A stretch of DNA of 64,000 bases, taken from NCBI RefSeq assembly GCF_009363435.1, contig NZ_CP045354.1, positions 2,074,501 to 2,138,500 on the forward strand, written 5' to 3'. The notes beneath the pieces are model-generated. The model was not told the origin of the DNA. It saw only the letters and a list, made by a program, of their open reading frames with translations, and ran no database searches. The position numbers were made by a program, and so were the translations under genes. Source of the DNA: Labrenzia sp. THAF82. Its GTDB lineage: Bacteria > Pseudomonadota > Alphaproteobacteria > Rhizobiales > Stappiaceae. The first letter of the stretch is position 1, and the number at the start of each line of letters is the position of its first letter. Shown here one piece after another: positions 52,720 through 63,838 of this stretch.

Positions 52720-52806
52720 GTCTGTGTATGCAATGGTTTGCGCCGGACCAAGTGTCACCCCGAACATGATCCATGGTCCAACTAAATCCCAAACGTTGAC
52801 CGAGAC

Positions 52807-55824
<3,018 letters not shown>

Positions 55825-56103
55825 ACCGGCCAATATGGTCCGGTTGCGCGCGCGAGGGAAGAGGGCCGTTGCGGTTTTGTTCCGCAAATTCAAACTTCCT
55901 GCCACTCTCCTGACAGAACGGTGTCAGGAGGTTTTCTAAGACCCATCCGAAGCAGCCCAGGATTTTGAAGGCAAGTGCAAGTTCGGGCAGCATTTTCAGC
56001 TCCACAACCTTGTTACCACAGGTGGTTGTATTTATCTGCCGCTTCTTATGGTTGCTAACTGTATCTGCCTGTAGTTTACTTTCGTCGCGGATAAGTGCCG
56101 TAG

Positions 56104-57111
56104 GTGCAATCCGGTTTGGGGGAGTTATTGAGCATTTCCGGCGAAGTGAAACCACTGCTTCTGGCAAGGCAGTCCTTGTACTGGCTTTGGACAACACTTT
56201 TTCTTTTTCTCACTGGGTGTGCAGGAATACCTGTCGAGACTCTGACAACTTATGCAGACGCTTTCGCGCAGGCGAGAGATGCAGGCGACCTGCTGCTGGA
56301 CGAGATTTCGCCTATTGTCTCGGCCAAAACGTCAACGGCAGGCAATGCCCGATGCGGAACATCCCGTCTCGGATATCCCTTGTGTTTCGATCCGGACACG
56401 GCCCGCAGTCAGGACAATGCCCGTATCAACGAGGATCCCTCGATCATCGCCCGTCGTGATGCCCTGGAAGCGATCACACTTTATAACAGCATGCTGGTGG
56501 ATATCGCCGAGGGCAAACGCTCGGAGGAATTCGGCAACCGGATCGACGAGCTTGTGCGGCTGGCAAATTCGGTTGCGGCGATCGGTGTGGTGCCAAGCGG
56601 CGGCATGTCGGCGCTGATCCCGCCTTCTGCCGCGTACGCAAAGGATCTTGCCAACCGGCTTGGACAGGCACGCGCGAATGCAACCGTCCGGCAATCTATC
56701 CTCAGAAGCAAGGATGACATTCAGGAGCTGATCCAGGCACTCGCGGACGACACGACACCCATCTACAACATATTCCGCAAGGCTCGAGAGATTGATCTCT
56801 TCAATATACGGGCAGACCGCCGGATCGCGGAACTGTCCGGCGATACCAAGGCTGTCGCTGCAGCCAACAAGCGCTTCAGTGCCATTTCGCTCAGCATAAA
56901 ACGCTTTCACGAAAGCCTGACAGCTTACGTGAACCTGCTTGACCAGACTTCGGAGGCACTGGATGTCCTGGTCGCGGCTGCTGAAACACCACAGGTAACC
57001 GTCGCCAACCTCACCGAGGTTGCGGTTGAGGCCGAGGAGATCCGGCGACGGTCAAATGCATTCTGGGTGTCCATCCGAAAAGTTCGTCTCGCTGCCGCCG
57101 GCAGCCAATAG
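56104..57111 (+). CDS. Predicted lipoprotein of unknown function
   Basis: A 335-residue protein. A hydrophobic segment ends in a clear lipobox (LFLFLTGC), so the protein is likely lipid-anchored after that Cys. The start is uncertain: GTG at 56104, or TTG at 56128 close behind GGGGGAG. The mature part is helical, with heptad-like stretches (ALEAITLYNSMLVDIAEGKR, SVAAIGVVPSGGMSALIPPS). No family is recognised. It is 24 bp upstream of the peptidoglycan hydrolase on the same strand, so the two probably act together at the cell wall. Confidence 0.65.
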   Translation: MQSGLGELLSISGEVKPLLLARQSLYWLWTTLFLFLTGCAGIPVETLTTYADAFAQARDAGDLLLDEISPIVSAKTSTAGNARCGTSRLGYPLCFDPDTARSQDNARINEDPSIIARRDALEAITLYNSMLVDIAEGKRSEEFGNRIDELVRLANSVAAIGVVPSGGMSALIPPSAAYAKDLANRLGQARANATVRQSILRSKDDIQELIQALADDTTPIYNIFRKAREIDLFNIRADRRIAELSGDTKAVAAANKRFSAISLSIKRFHESLTAYVNLLDQTSEALDVLVAAAETPQVTVANLTEVAVEAEEIRRRSNAFWVSIRKVRLAAAGSQ

Positions 57112-57135
57112 GGCGCTGGTCTCAAGGAGGGTGTT

Positions 57136-58737
57136 GTGGATTCGTCTGAAGAAGTACTTGCTCAGCTCAACGACGATCTGTCTTTGGTCAATCTGTTCGA
57201 TCTGCTCGACAAGGCCCAAACGATTGAAGAAGTGAACGCGATCCGCACCTTCGGCAACGAGCTGCTAGAGCGCCGCCTTTTGGAAAGCGTGGAAGGCTTT
57301 CGTGCCGGTACCCGACGCTTTTTGAACGTTACCGAGAAAATGCTGGAGGCCATGGCGGATCTGGACCGAACGTTTGTTGCAATTTCTCCGGTTCGCAATC
57401 CCATTCAAGCGCCCGCATTGTCATCGATTATCGGACGTCTGGGCGAAGCGCTTCGCCTTTTTCATGATGATGAAGGTATGCGCAAGACACACAATTCCGA
57501 CCAGGAAGTGGAGGATCTGAACAACGACGAGGACATGATCGCGCCAGTCCTTGATCCTGTGAAGATACCCGATGATATCGTCAATACCGGTATCCTGACC
57601 GGACCCAAGACCTCGACAAGCCGCAAATATGAGGAAATTGCGGACGAATACATCCGGTTCTTTGTATCCTCCGGTTTCAAGAATGACCGTGAAGCGCTGG
57701 TCAAGAAATATGCTCTGAAGGCAGTGGCGGAGAAAGCGCGCTATGAAGCTGTCGGTACCCCGCTCGGGATCCCCTGGTGGTTCGTCGCAGCGATCCACCT
57801 GCTTGAATCGTCCTATAATTTTTCAACGCATCTTCATAACGGCGACCCGCTGTCGAACCGCACTTTTCGCGTGCCGTCAGGGCGTCCTGCCGCCTGGCTG
57901 CCTCCGAACTCCTGGGAGGAGAGCGCCCGGGACGCGCTCACTCACCAGAAGCTTGCGGGTCTCTCCGACTGGTCTTTGCCCAGAGCACTTTGGCGATGGG
58001 AACGGTATAACGGCTGGGGCTATCGCAAGAAGAGGCTGCCGTCGCCTTATCTTTGGAGCTTTTCATCCATCTACACGAAGGGAAAATATGTCGGAGACGG
58101 CGTCTTCAACAAATCGGCAGTTTCCAAACAATGCGGTTGCGCGACCTTCCTGAAATTTCTTCATGACCATGGGCATGTGGACCTGAAGCTGGATGTAGTC
58201 AGCGAGAACGAACAGGGACAACCGGATTCAGATGCAAATGCGGATGCGGTCGTCGACGACAACAAGCCAAACATCGATGGTGTCGTGCCCCCAGCGCATG
58301 CTTTTCAGGCATTCTTTGAAGAACGCCTGCCAGATATTCGCCATTTCAAGTGGCATGAATTTCTGATCAAGGGCGGCTCCCACGGCACCAACGGCCTCAA
58401 CACCGATCCACCCCGTGAACTCTGGGAAAATGTTCTGCCTCTTGCCAGGGCTCTGGATGAGTTTCGTGAACAGGTTGGTGTCCCGGTGGTTCTGACCAGC
58501 GTCTACCGGAGCCCGAAATACAATGCCAGCATTGGCGGGGCGACGCGCAGCCAGCACATGGCCTTCACTGCTGCAGACTTTAAGGTTGTCGGGGGCGGTG
58601 CCGGTGTTACCGGCGACTGGGCCAGCCGCATGAAAACACTTCGCTCAAGTGGTCTGTTTGAAGGCGGGGTCGGAATATACCGAAGCTTTGTGCATATCGA
58701 TGTGCGTGGAACACGCGCCAATTGGGACCAACGCTGA
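57136..58737 (+). CDS. Two-domain peptidoglycan hydrolase: lysozyme-like plus M15 carboxypeptidase
   Basis: A 533-residue protein without a signal peptide or membrane helix. Residues about 1-150 are helical and acidic. Residues about 205-345 look like the bacterial lysozyme-like family (GIPWWFVAAIHLLESSYNFS then HLHNGDPLSNRTFRVPSGRP, with candidate Glu224). Residues about 385-530 are a peptidase M15 domain: metal ligands His474 and Asp481 in SQHMAFTAADF and His520 in FVHIDVRG, typical D-Ala-D-Ala carboxypeptidase geometry. Both active sites look complete. It follows a lipoprotein gene by 24 bp, start GTG with AAGGAGG about 8 nt upstream. How it reaches the wall without a signal is open. Confidence 0.8.
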   Translation: MDSSEEVLAQLNDDLSLVNLFDLLDKAQTIEEVNAIRTFGNELLERRLLESVEGFRAGTRRFLNVTEKMLEAMADLDRTFVAISPVRNPIQAPALSSIIGRLGEALRLFHDDEGMRKTHNSDQEVEDLNNDEDMIAPVLDPVKIPDDIVNTGILTGPKTSTSRKYEEIADEYIRFFVSSGFKNDREALVKKYALKAVAEKARYEAVGTPLGIPWWFVAAIHLLESSYNFSTHLHNGDPLSNRTFRVPSGRPAAWLPPNSWEESARDALTHQKLAGLSDWSLPRALWRWERYNGWGYRKKRLPSPYLWSFSSIYTKGKYVGDGVFNKSAVSKQCGCATFLKFLHDHGHVDLKLDVVSENEQGQPDSDANADAVVDDNKPNIDGVVPPAHAFQAFFEERLPDIRHFKWHEFLIKGGSHGTNGLNTDPPRELWENVLPLARALDEFREQVGVPVVLTSVYRSPKYNASIGGATRSQHMAFTAADFKVVGGGAGVTGDWASRMKTLRSSGLFEGGVGIYRSFVHIDVRGTRANWDQR

Positions 58738-58916
58738 TTCAGTCTCCCGATGAGTGTCGCATCGAGCGTAAACTTTCTTGAGAATTTGTAATGGAGCTGG
58801 ATCTGGTCAAAGCTCTTTCTGTGCGTATTCTGAAGACCTCTGTGTGGCCTGGAACAAATGGATCAGGCAGTCAAACGAGTGTTTCAGGACAGACCCGGCG
58901 AGAGCGATTGAACGAG

Positions 58917-59798
58917 ATGACGAAAAGCGAGACCAAGCAGATTTCCCGTAGAACCGTTCTGGAGCTGTCGCTTGCCGGAGCTGCCGGCCTGACGGCCGGA
59001 ACAGGATTTGCCTTCGGTGCCACAGAAGCGGCTGTTTCGCTTGAAACGGAGTTTCGGTCACATTTCGGCCAGTTGGGCTACAAAACGACGGAGCCACTCG
59101 GGCTGCTGACAGGCGATAGCTTCAATGGCGGTCTGCGATATGACGAGACTTTGGAAGTTCCTGTTTCCGGCAACAGCCTGTTTGTCCAGCCAGCCTCGAG
59201 ATTGGAAGACATTGCGCGTCGCAATGAAACCGGTGTTCTTGCCCTTTTTACAATCTGCGGCATCCGCCAATCGGCCCCTTTAGAGCAAGGCAGTCTATTT
59301 GCCGCCTTGTTGTCTTTCCTGGTTGAAAACGCCAAGCTTGATCCTGCCCGGATGGTGTTTGTTTCGACAGATGTTTTTGCTCCCTTCGCGGAAACAAACG
59401 ACTTGGTCCGGGCCGGTCGAACCTTCCTGAGGCCAACGGACGAGGCTCGCGCCGAAGGTGACGGGTCCGGCTACTTTGCCCCAAAGGGGCATCCAGCGAG
59501 CCCCGGATACCCGACGGTGAGTATCCATTATCCATTGAGTGCGGGCATGGAAGATGGACTTGCCTATCCTCCGGTAGGGCACCTTGAGATTGCGGAAATC
59601 GGGATCACACCGTCCGGGCAGTCGAAATCGGCAGCTGAAGTTGGCGGCATCGGTCTGGAACGGATGGCTTTTGCTGCAACCGGTGTCATGCCCAGTTTTG
59701 AGGACAGCCGGCAGGACCTGCTCGACCGCCTGAAAGCCGAAGCCGAACGCGACGGCAAACCATTGCCTGCCGGGTATGAGATTTTTGCCGAGCAGTAG
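58917..59798 (+). CDS. Tat-exported protein with AlaRS-like (class II synthetase) motifs
   Basis: A 293-residue protein from the ATG at 58917. Residues 10-35 are a Tat signal (SRRTVLELSLAGAAGLTAGT). The mature part recalls the alanyl-tRNA synthetase catalytic domain: a motif-2-like CGIRQS near 114, a LDPARMVFVSTDVF segment near 141 like the AlaRS LPxDRLxVTV stretch, and a textbook class II motif 3, VGGIGLERMAFAA, at 242-254. The usual tRNA-binding and editing domains are absent. An exported synthetase fragment would not charge tRNA outside the cytoplasm; an amino-acid- or nucleotide-binding role is possible. Homology is by eye only. Confidence 0.55.
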   Translation: MTKSETKQISRRTVLELSLAGAAGLTAGTGFAFGATEAAVSLETEFRSHFGQLGYKTTEPLGLLTGDSFNGGLRYDETLEVPVSGNSLFVQPASRLEDIARRNETGVLALFTICGIRQSAPLEQGSLFAALLSFLVENAKLDPARMVFVSTDVFAPFAETNDLVRAGRTFLRPTDEARAEGDGSGYFAPKGHPASPGYPTVSIHYPLSAGMEDGLAYPPVGHLEIAEIGITPSGQSKSAAEVGGIGLERMAFAATGVMPSFEDSRQDLLDRLKAEAERDGKPLPAGYEIFAEQ

Positions 59799-59827
59799 GA
59801 CCGAACGTTAGAAACCTGAAAAATTCA

Positions 59828-61342
59828 TCACTCTCCGCGCGGATACCTTTGGGATTCTTCCACGTCGTTGAGGTCCATATGGTTGCGCATGTAGCGCTCC
59901 GAAGCTTTTTGGAGTGGCTGGTAGTCCCAGGGGAAATAGGCGCCGTTCCGCAGAGCTTCATAGACGATCCAGCGCCTGGCCTGGGATTGTCGTATCTCCG
60001 CATCAAAGGCAGCCATGTTCCAGCCCGTTCTAATGGATTGAGCGAAACGGGCACTGATATCCGCATGGTCCGGATCTGCTGCAAGATTGTTGAGTTCGTG
60101 CGGATCGTTCGACAGGTTGAAAAGCTGCGGCGGATCGAGTTCGCAATGGATGTATTTCCACTCGCCTTCACGAATGCCGACAAGCGGCGCATAGGAGGCT
60201 TCTGCAGCGTATTCCATCAACACCGGTGACGTACGTTCTGTGCCACTTGCCAGTGGCACCAGGCTCTCGCCGTCGGTCCACGGCATGATCTCGTCCATGT
60301 CGATGCCGCCGAGGTCACAGACAGTGGGCAGCACATCCAACGTGCTTACAGGTGTTTTGATATGTGCAGCGGCCAGGTCCTTGTCGGCGATCATCAGTGG
60401 AACGCGTGAAGACCCCTCAAAGAAGGACATCTTGAACCAGAGCCCTCGTTCGCCAAGCATGTCGCCATGGTCGGACACGAAGAGAATAGTCGTGTCTTCG
60501 GTTAGATCCATCGCTTCCAGTGCATGCAGGATTTCGCCGATCTTGTCGTCCAAATAGGAAATATTTGCAAAATAGGCGCGCCGCGATCTGCGGATATTGT
60601 CCTCGGTGATGGTGAAACTGCGCCAGTCATTGGCATCGAAGATACGTTTGGAATGCGGGTCGTGATCCTCGTAGTCCATCGCCGGAACCGGGGGCAGAAG
60701 ATGCTCGCAGTCTTCGTAGAGATCCCAGTATTTCTTGCGGGCGACATAAGGATCGTGCGGGTGTGTGAAGCTCGCCGTCAGACAAAAGGGCCGGTCATAT
60801 TTTCCACGGCCATAGTCGTAGATCTTGCGAACGGCCTGAAACGCGACATCATCGTCATATTCCATCTGGTTCGAGATTTCAGCTACGCCTGCACCGGTGA
60901 CCGAACCCATATTGTGGTACCACCAGTCGATGCGTTCTCCAGGCTTGCGGTAGTCCGGTGTCCAACCGAAGTCCGCCGGATAAATATCTGTGGTCAAGCG
61001 TTCTTCAAAACCATGCATCTGGTCTGGTCCGACGAAGTGCATCTTGCCCGATAGACAGGTTGTGTATCCGGCCCGGCGCAGATGATGGGCGTAAGTCGGG
61101 ATGTCGGACGCGAATTCGGCCGCATTGTCATAGACCCTTGTTCGGCGCGGCAACTGACCGGACATGAAACTTGCGCGACCCGGAGCACATAGTGGTGAGG
61201 CCGTGTAGGCGTTTTCAAACCTGACGGATTTTTCTGCCAGCTTTTTAAGATTTGGAGCATGAAGGAAATCGGCAGGCCCGTCGGGGAACAGCGTTCCATT
61301 CAGCTGATCAACCATCAGGATGAGAATGTTTTTGCCGCTCAT
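59828..61342 (-). CDS. betC: Choline sulfatase
   Basis: A 504-residue type I sulfatase from the ATG at 61342 (GAGGAAA upstream); the frame continues to 61456 but without homology. It hydrolyses choline-O-sulfate to choline, feeding glycine betaine synthesis. The formylglycine site is LCAPGRASF (Cys52), next to the metal motif ILMVDQLNG; DHGDMLGERGLW and the C-terminal choline-sulfatase segment (RNGAYFPWDYQPLQKASERY) are present. The protein has no signal peptide and should be cytoplasmic. The bet genes and a choline transporter are not adjacent, unlike in rhizobia. Confidence 0.92.
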   Translation of the reverse strand: MSGKNILILMVDQLNGTLFPDGPADFLHAPNLKKLAEKSVRFENAYTASPLCAPGRASFMSGQLPRRTRVYDNAAEFASDIPTYAHHLRRAGYTTCLSGKMHFVGPDQMHGFEERLTTDIYPADFGWTPDYRKPGERIDWWYHNMGSVTGAGVAEISNQMEYDDDVAFQAVRKIYDYGRGKYDRPFCLTASFTHPHDPYVARKKYWDLYEDCEHLLPPVPAMDYEDHDPHSKRIFDANDWRSFTITEDNIRRSRRAYFANISYLDDKIGEILHALEAMDLTEDTTILFVSDHGDMLGERGLWFKMSFFEGSSRVPLMIADKDLAAAHIKTPVSTLDVLPTVCDLGGIDMDEIMPWTDGESLVPLASGTERTSPVLMEYAAEASYAPLVGIREGEWKYIHCELDPPQLFNLSNDPHELNNLAADPDHADISARFAQSIRTGWNMAAFDAEIRQSQARRWIVYEALRNGAYFPWDYQPLQKASERYMRNHMDLNDVEESQRYPRGE

Positions 61343-61495
61343 GCCCGTTTCCTCTTCATTCGCCGCTGCCCGGGAGTGTGTCGCTCGAATTGATGATGCG
61401 CTTTTTTTGATTGGTCGATCAATTAAAATCGACATGAAACTCAACGGGGCCGACACTGCACTAAAGGGCGCAAAGGCAATGGTTCAAAAAACTGC

Positions 61496-61526
61496 TTGAC
61501 CTGGAGTGCACTCCAACCGGTAGGTG
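61496..61526 (+). promoter_or_regulatory. MerR-type promoter with 19-bp spacer and palindromic operator
   Basis: TTGACC at 61496 and TAGGTG at 61521 are separated by 19 bp, the elongated spacing that needs MerR-type DNA distortion. The spacer holds the perfect palindrome TGGAGTGCACTCCA (61502-61515). It lies 29 bp upstream of the MerR gene, so it is probably autoregulated. Confidence 0.88.
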
Positions 61527-61554
61527 AAGGAAATCGTTCCGTTCGGAGACAGAC

Positions 61555-62037
61555 ATGCGGATTGGCGACTTGGCAGCAAAATCGGGACTTTCGACCGACA
61601 CTTTGCGCTATTACGAAAAGATCGGTTTGTTGCCGCGTGCCCTGAGGGATGCCGGCGGCCGGAGGGTTTATGACGAGGCTATCCTCAGATGGATCGACTT
61701 TCTCGACCGGCTCAAGGCGACCGGCATGGGGATCAGGGACCGATTGCGATATGCGGAGTTGCGCACGCAAGGCGGAGCGTCGCTGACCGAGCGCCGTGAA
61801 ATGTTGGAAGCACATCGCTGCAAGGTGGCCCGTGATATCGCCAGGTTGACTGAGATGCTGGATGTTCTGGACGATAAAGTTGAACTTTACCGAAAAATGG
61901 AGGCGGGCGAGACCGTCGATCCGGCTTTCGAAAGCTGTGCCCGGACCGAACACGGCTCGCAGCCAGTAGTGAAGGACCAGTCTTGTGACCACAGCACTTC
62001 AACGCGGGCGTCAGCTGACGCAAAATCTCAACCCTGA
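61555..62037 (+). CDS. MerR-family regulator
   Basis: A 160-residue regulator. The HTH and wing are canonical: MRIGDLAAKSGLSTDTLRYY, EKIGLLPRALRDAGGRRVYD. A long dimerisation coil follows (about 75-130). It has two cysteines, at about 91 and 138, but not the paired metal-binding set of MerR/CueR, so it more likely senses an electrophile or oxidant (AdhR type). The 3' end overlaps the CMD gene by 53 bp, indicating one transcript from the operator at 61496-61526. Confidence 0.9.
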   Translation: MRIGDLAAKSGLSTDTLRYYEKIGLLPRALRDAGGRRVYDEAILRWIDFLDRLKATGMGIRDRLRYAELRTQGGASLTERREMLEAHRCKVARDIARLTEMLDVLDDKVELYRKMEAGETVDPAFESCARTEHGSQPVVKDQSCDHSTSTRASADAKSQP

Positions 62038-62380
62038 CCTGGAAGAGGTCCTGCGCGACCGGTATGACGACCTGTTGCCGGACTTTGCAGAAAGTCTGAT
62101 CGAATGGGCTTATGGGCGTCACTATGCGCGCCCCGGACTTGATCTGAAAACCCGCCAGCTTTGTACAATTGCTGCGCTGACAGTGCTCGGCGGGCAGACT
62201 GGACCACAGTTGAAAGTCAATATCGAACACACTTTGGCAACTGGTGCGGAGCGCGGTGAAATCCTGGAAGCGATTTGGCAGATGGCTGTCTATGGCGGTC
62301 TGCCGGCTGCAATCAACGGGCTGAATGCTGCCCGTGAGGTGTTTGACGCGCAAGACGGGATCAGCGCAACCCAGGCGTAG
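61985..62380 (+). CDS. Carboxymuconolactone-decarboxylase-family protein
   Basis: A 131-residue helical protein. It starts at a GTG inside the MerR gene (53-bp overlap). The family core is RQLCTIAALTVLGGQTGPQL with VNIEHTLATGAERGEILEAI and GGLPAAINGLNAAREVF. The CxxC of AhpD-type peroxidases is absent: only one Cys occurs in the core. It therefore resembles gamma-carboxymuconolactone decarboxylase-like proteins of unknown substrate. Co-transcription with the MerR gene suggests that the regulator's inducer is its substrate. Confidence 0.88.
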   Translation: MTTALQRGRQLTQNLNPDLEEVLRDRYDDLLPDFAESLIEWAYGRHYARPGLDLKTRQLCTIAALTVLGGQTGPQLKVNIEHTLATGAERGEILEAIWQMAVYGGLPAAINGLNAAREVFDAQDGISATQA

Positions 62381-62678
62381 CAGCGTTCTGAAAACCACTC
62401 GTTACCTGAAAGCCGTTGGCCCTTTGGTTCGTTGCTTTCGGCGAGTTCTGACCAATGGCGGCTCCATTTGGAGTCGCCAATCGGCCAGGCAGATGGTGTT
62501 TGCCGGAAGCTCAGAGGATTGCAATTGAAGTGAAAGCATCAAGTTGAGCAAATAATTCCGACAAGGTGAGGTTGCTTAAATCGCTTAATGCCCAAGAATT
62601 GTCCCGGATATCACATTGTAGCATTGCAAGAGCCCAGTATCTGTCTATGTAGGAAGGGAAATCATAAGAAGCAGGTAT
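62381..62678. other. 298-bp intergenic region upstream of the desaturase
   Basis: It contains a hairpin at about 62457-62478 (GGCGGCTCC / GGAGTCGCC, one G-T pair) that could end the MerR-CMD transcript though no T tract follows, and AT-rich sequence from 62540 that probably holds the desaturase promoter. No credible frame was seen. Confidence 0.45.
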
Positions 62679-63710
62679 ATGTTCGAAAAAACCGATGCTG
62701 CTGGCGCTGAGCCGGAAATGCGAGCGCCAAAGGATTGGGTGACCATTCTTGCGTCTTACCGTGAACCCAGCACTTTGCGCAGTTCCTTTGAAATTGCCGT
62801 TACGTTTGGTGCTTTTGTGCTCCTGTGGGCGCTGGCCTGGTGGGCCATGGGGGTCAGTTACTGGCTCACTGTGGCGATCGCCCTGGTGAATTCGGCATTT
62901 CTCGTGCGCCTTTTCGCGATCCAGCACGATTGTGGCCACGGATCGTTCTTCAAAAGCCGTTTCATGAGCGATTGGCTTGGCAGGATCCTTGGTGTCCTGA
63001 CACTGACGCCCTACGACGTCTGGCGGCGGGCACATGCCATACACCACAGTTCGTCTGGAAACCTAGGCCGACGCGGTATGGGCGACATTCATACGCTGAC
63101 CGTGGCTGAATACAGAGCCATGACGCCAGGCAATCAGCTGAAATACAAGATCTATCGCTCACCGCTGGTGTTGTTCGGGCTCGGGCCTGCCTACACGTTT
63201 TATCTGGAAAACCGGCTGCCCTTCGGCTTCATGACGAATACCAAGTTCTGGGTCAGCGCCATGGCGACAAATGTCGCTATTTTTGCAGGTCTTGCGATTG
63301 TCTTTGCGATTGGCGGTTGGGCACCGCTCCTGCTGATCTTCCTTCCGACGACCTTGCTTGCCGCAACGGTCGGTGTCTGGCTGTTCTATGTTCAGCACCA
63401 GTTCGAAACAACACACTGGGACGCCGAGGCTGACTGGCAGTTGCACGAGGCTGCGCTATTCGGCAGCTCCTACTATGTGTTGCCGTCGGTTCTGCAATGG
63501 GCCGTCGCCAATCTCGGCATTCATCATGTCCACCACCTCAATAGCCGGATTCCCTTTTACCGGTTGCCTGAAGTGCTTCGAGATCATGACTATTTCGCCG
63601 AGGGAAACCGCATGACGATCCGGCAAAGCCTGAGCAGCTTGCGGCTTCGGCTTTGGGACGAGGACTCCAGGCGCTTGTTGTCATTTTCACAGGCACGTGC
63701 TCTGCCGTAA
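62679..63710 (+). CDS. Fatty acid desaturase
   Basis: A 343-residue integral membrane di-iron enzyme. The three histidine boxes are intact: QHDCGHGSFF, HAIHHSSSG, and GIHHVHHLNSRIPFYRLPEV near the C-terminus; VQHQFETTHWD adds a further His cluster. Four to six hydrophobic segments are visible. The sequence fits DesA-type delta desaturases acting on membrane lipids or on acyl chains, with an electron donor not encoded nearby. Such enzymes often respond to temperature. A MarR-family gene on the opposite strand follows. Confidence 0.92.
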   Translation: MFEKTDAAGAEPEMRAPKDWVTILASYREPSTLRSSFEIAVTFGAFVLLWALAWWAMGVSYWLTVAIALVNSAFLVRLFAIQHDCGHGSFFKSRFMSDWLGRILGVLTLTPYDVWRRAHAIHHSSSGNLGRRGMGDIHTLTVAEYRAMTPGNQLKYKIYRSPLVLFGLGPAYTFYLENRLPFGFMTNTKFWVSAMATNVAIFAGLAIVFAIGGWAPLLLIFLPTTLLAATVGVWLFYVQHQFETTHWDAEADWQLHEAALFGSSYYVLPSVLQWAVANLGIHHVHHLNSRIPFYRLPEVLRDHDYFAEGNRMTIRQSLSSLRLRLWDEDSRRLLSFSQARALP

Positions 63711-63838
63711 CAGGTTCCAAGAGGCACATAATTCCGGTCCGGTGAGTTCACGATCCGCCTTCTTCGAGGTTTCGCAGTTTAGGCTTTGGTCGTCTTCGCA
63801 ACTCCGTTCATGGGAAGGGATTGCGGGCCGTTTTCTGA

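Noticed and set aside
52754-52780. Possible fourth copy of the 29-bp repeat
   Set aside because: Only the core of one half is recognisable and the palindrome is broken; kept as a degenerate relative, not a copy.
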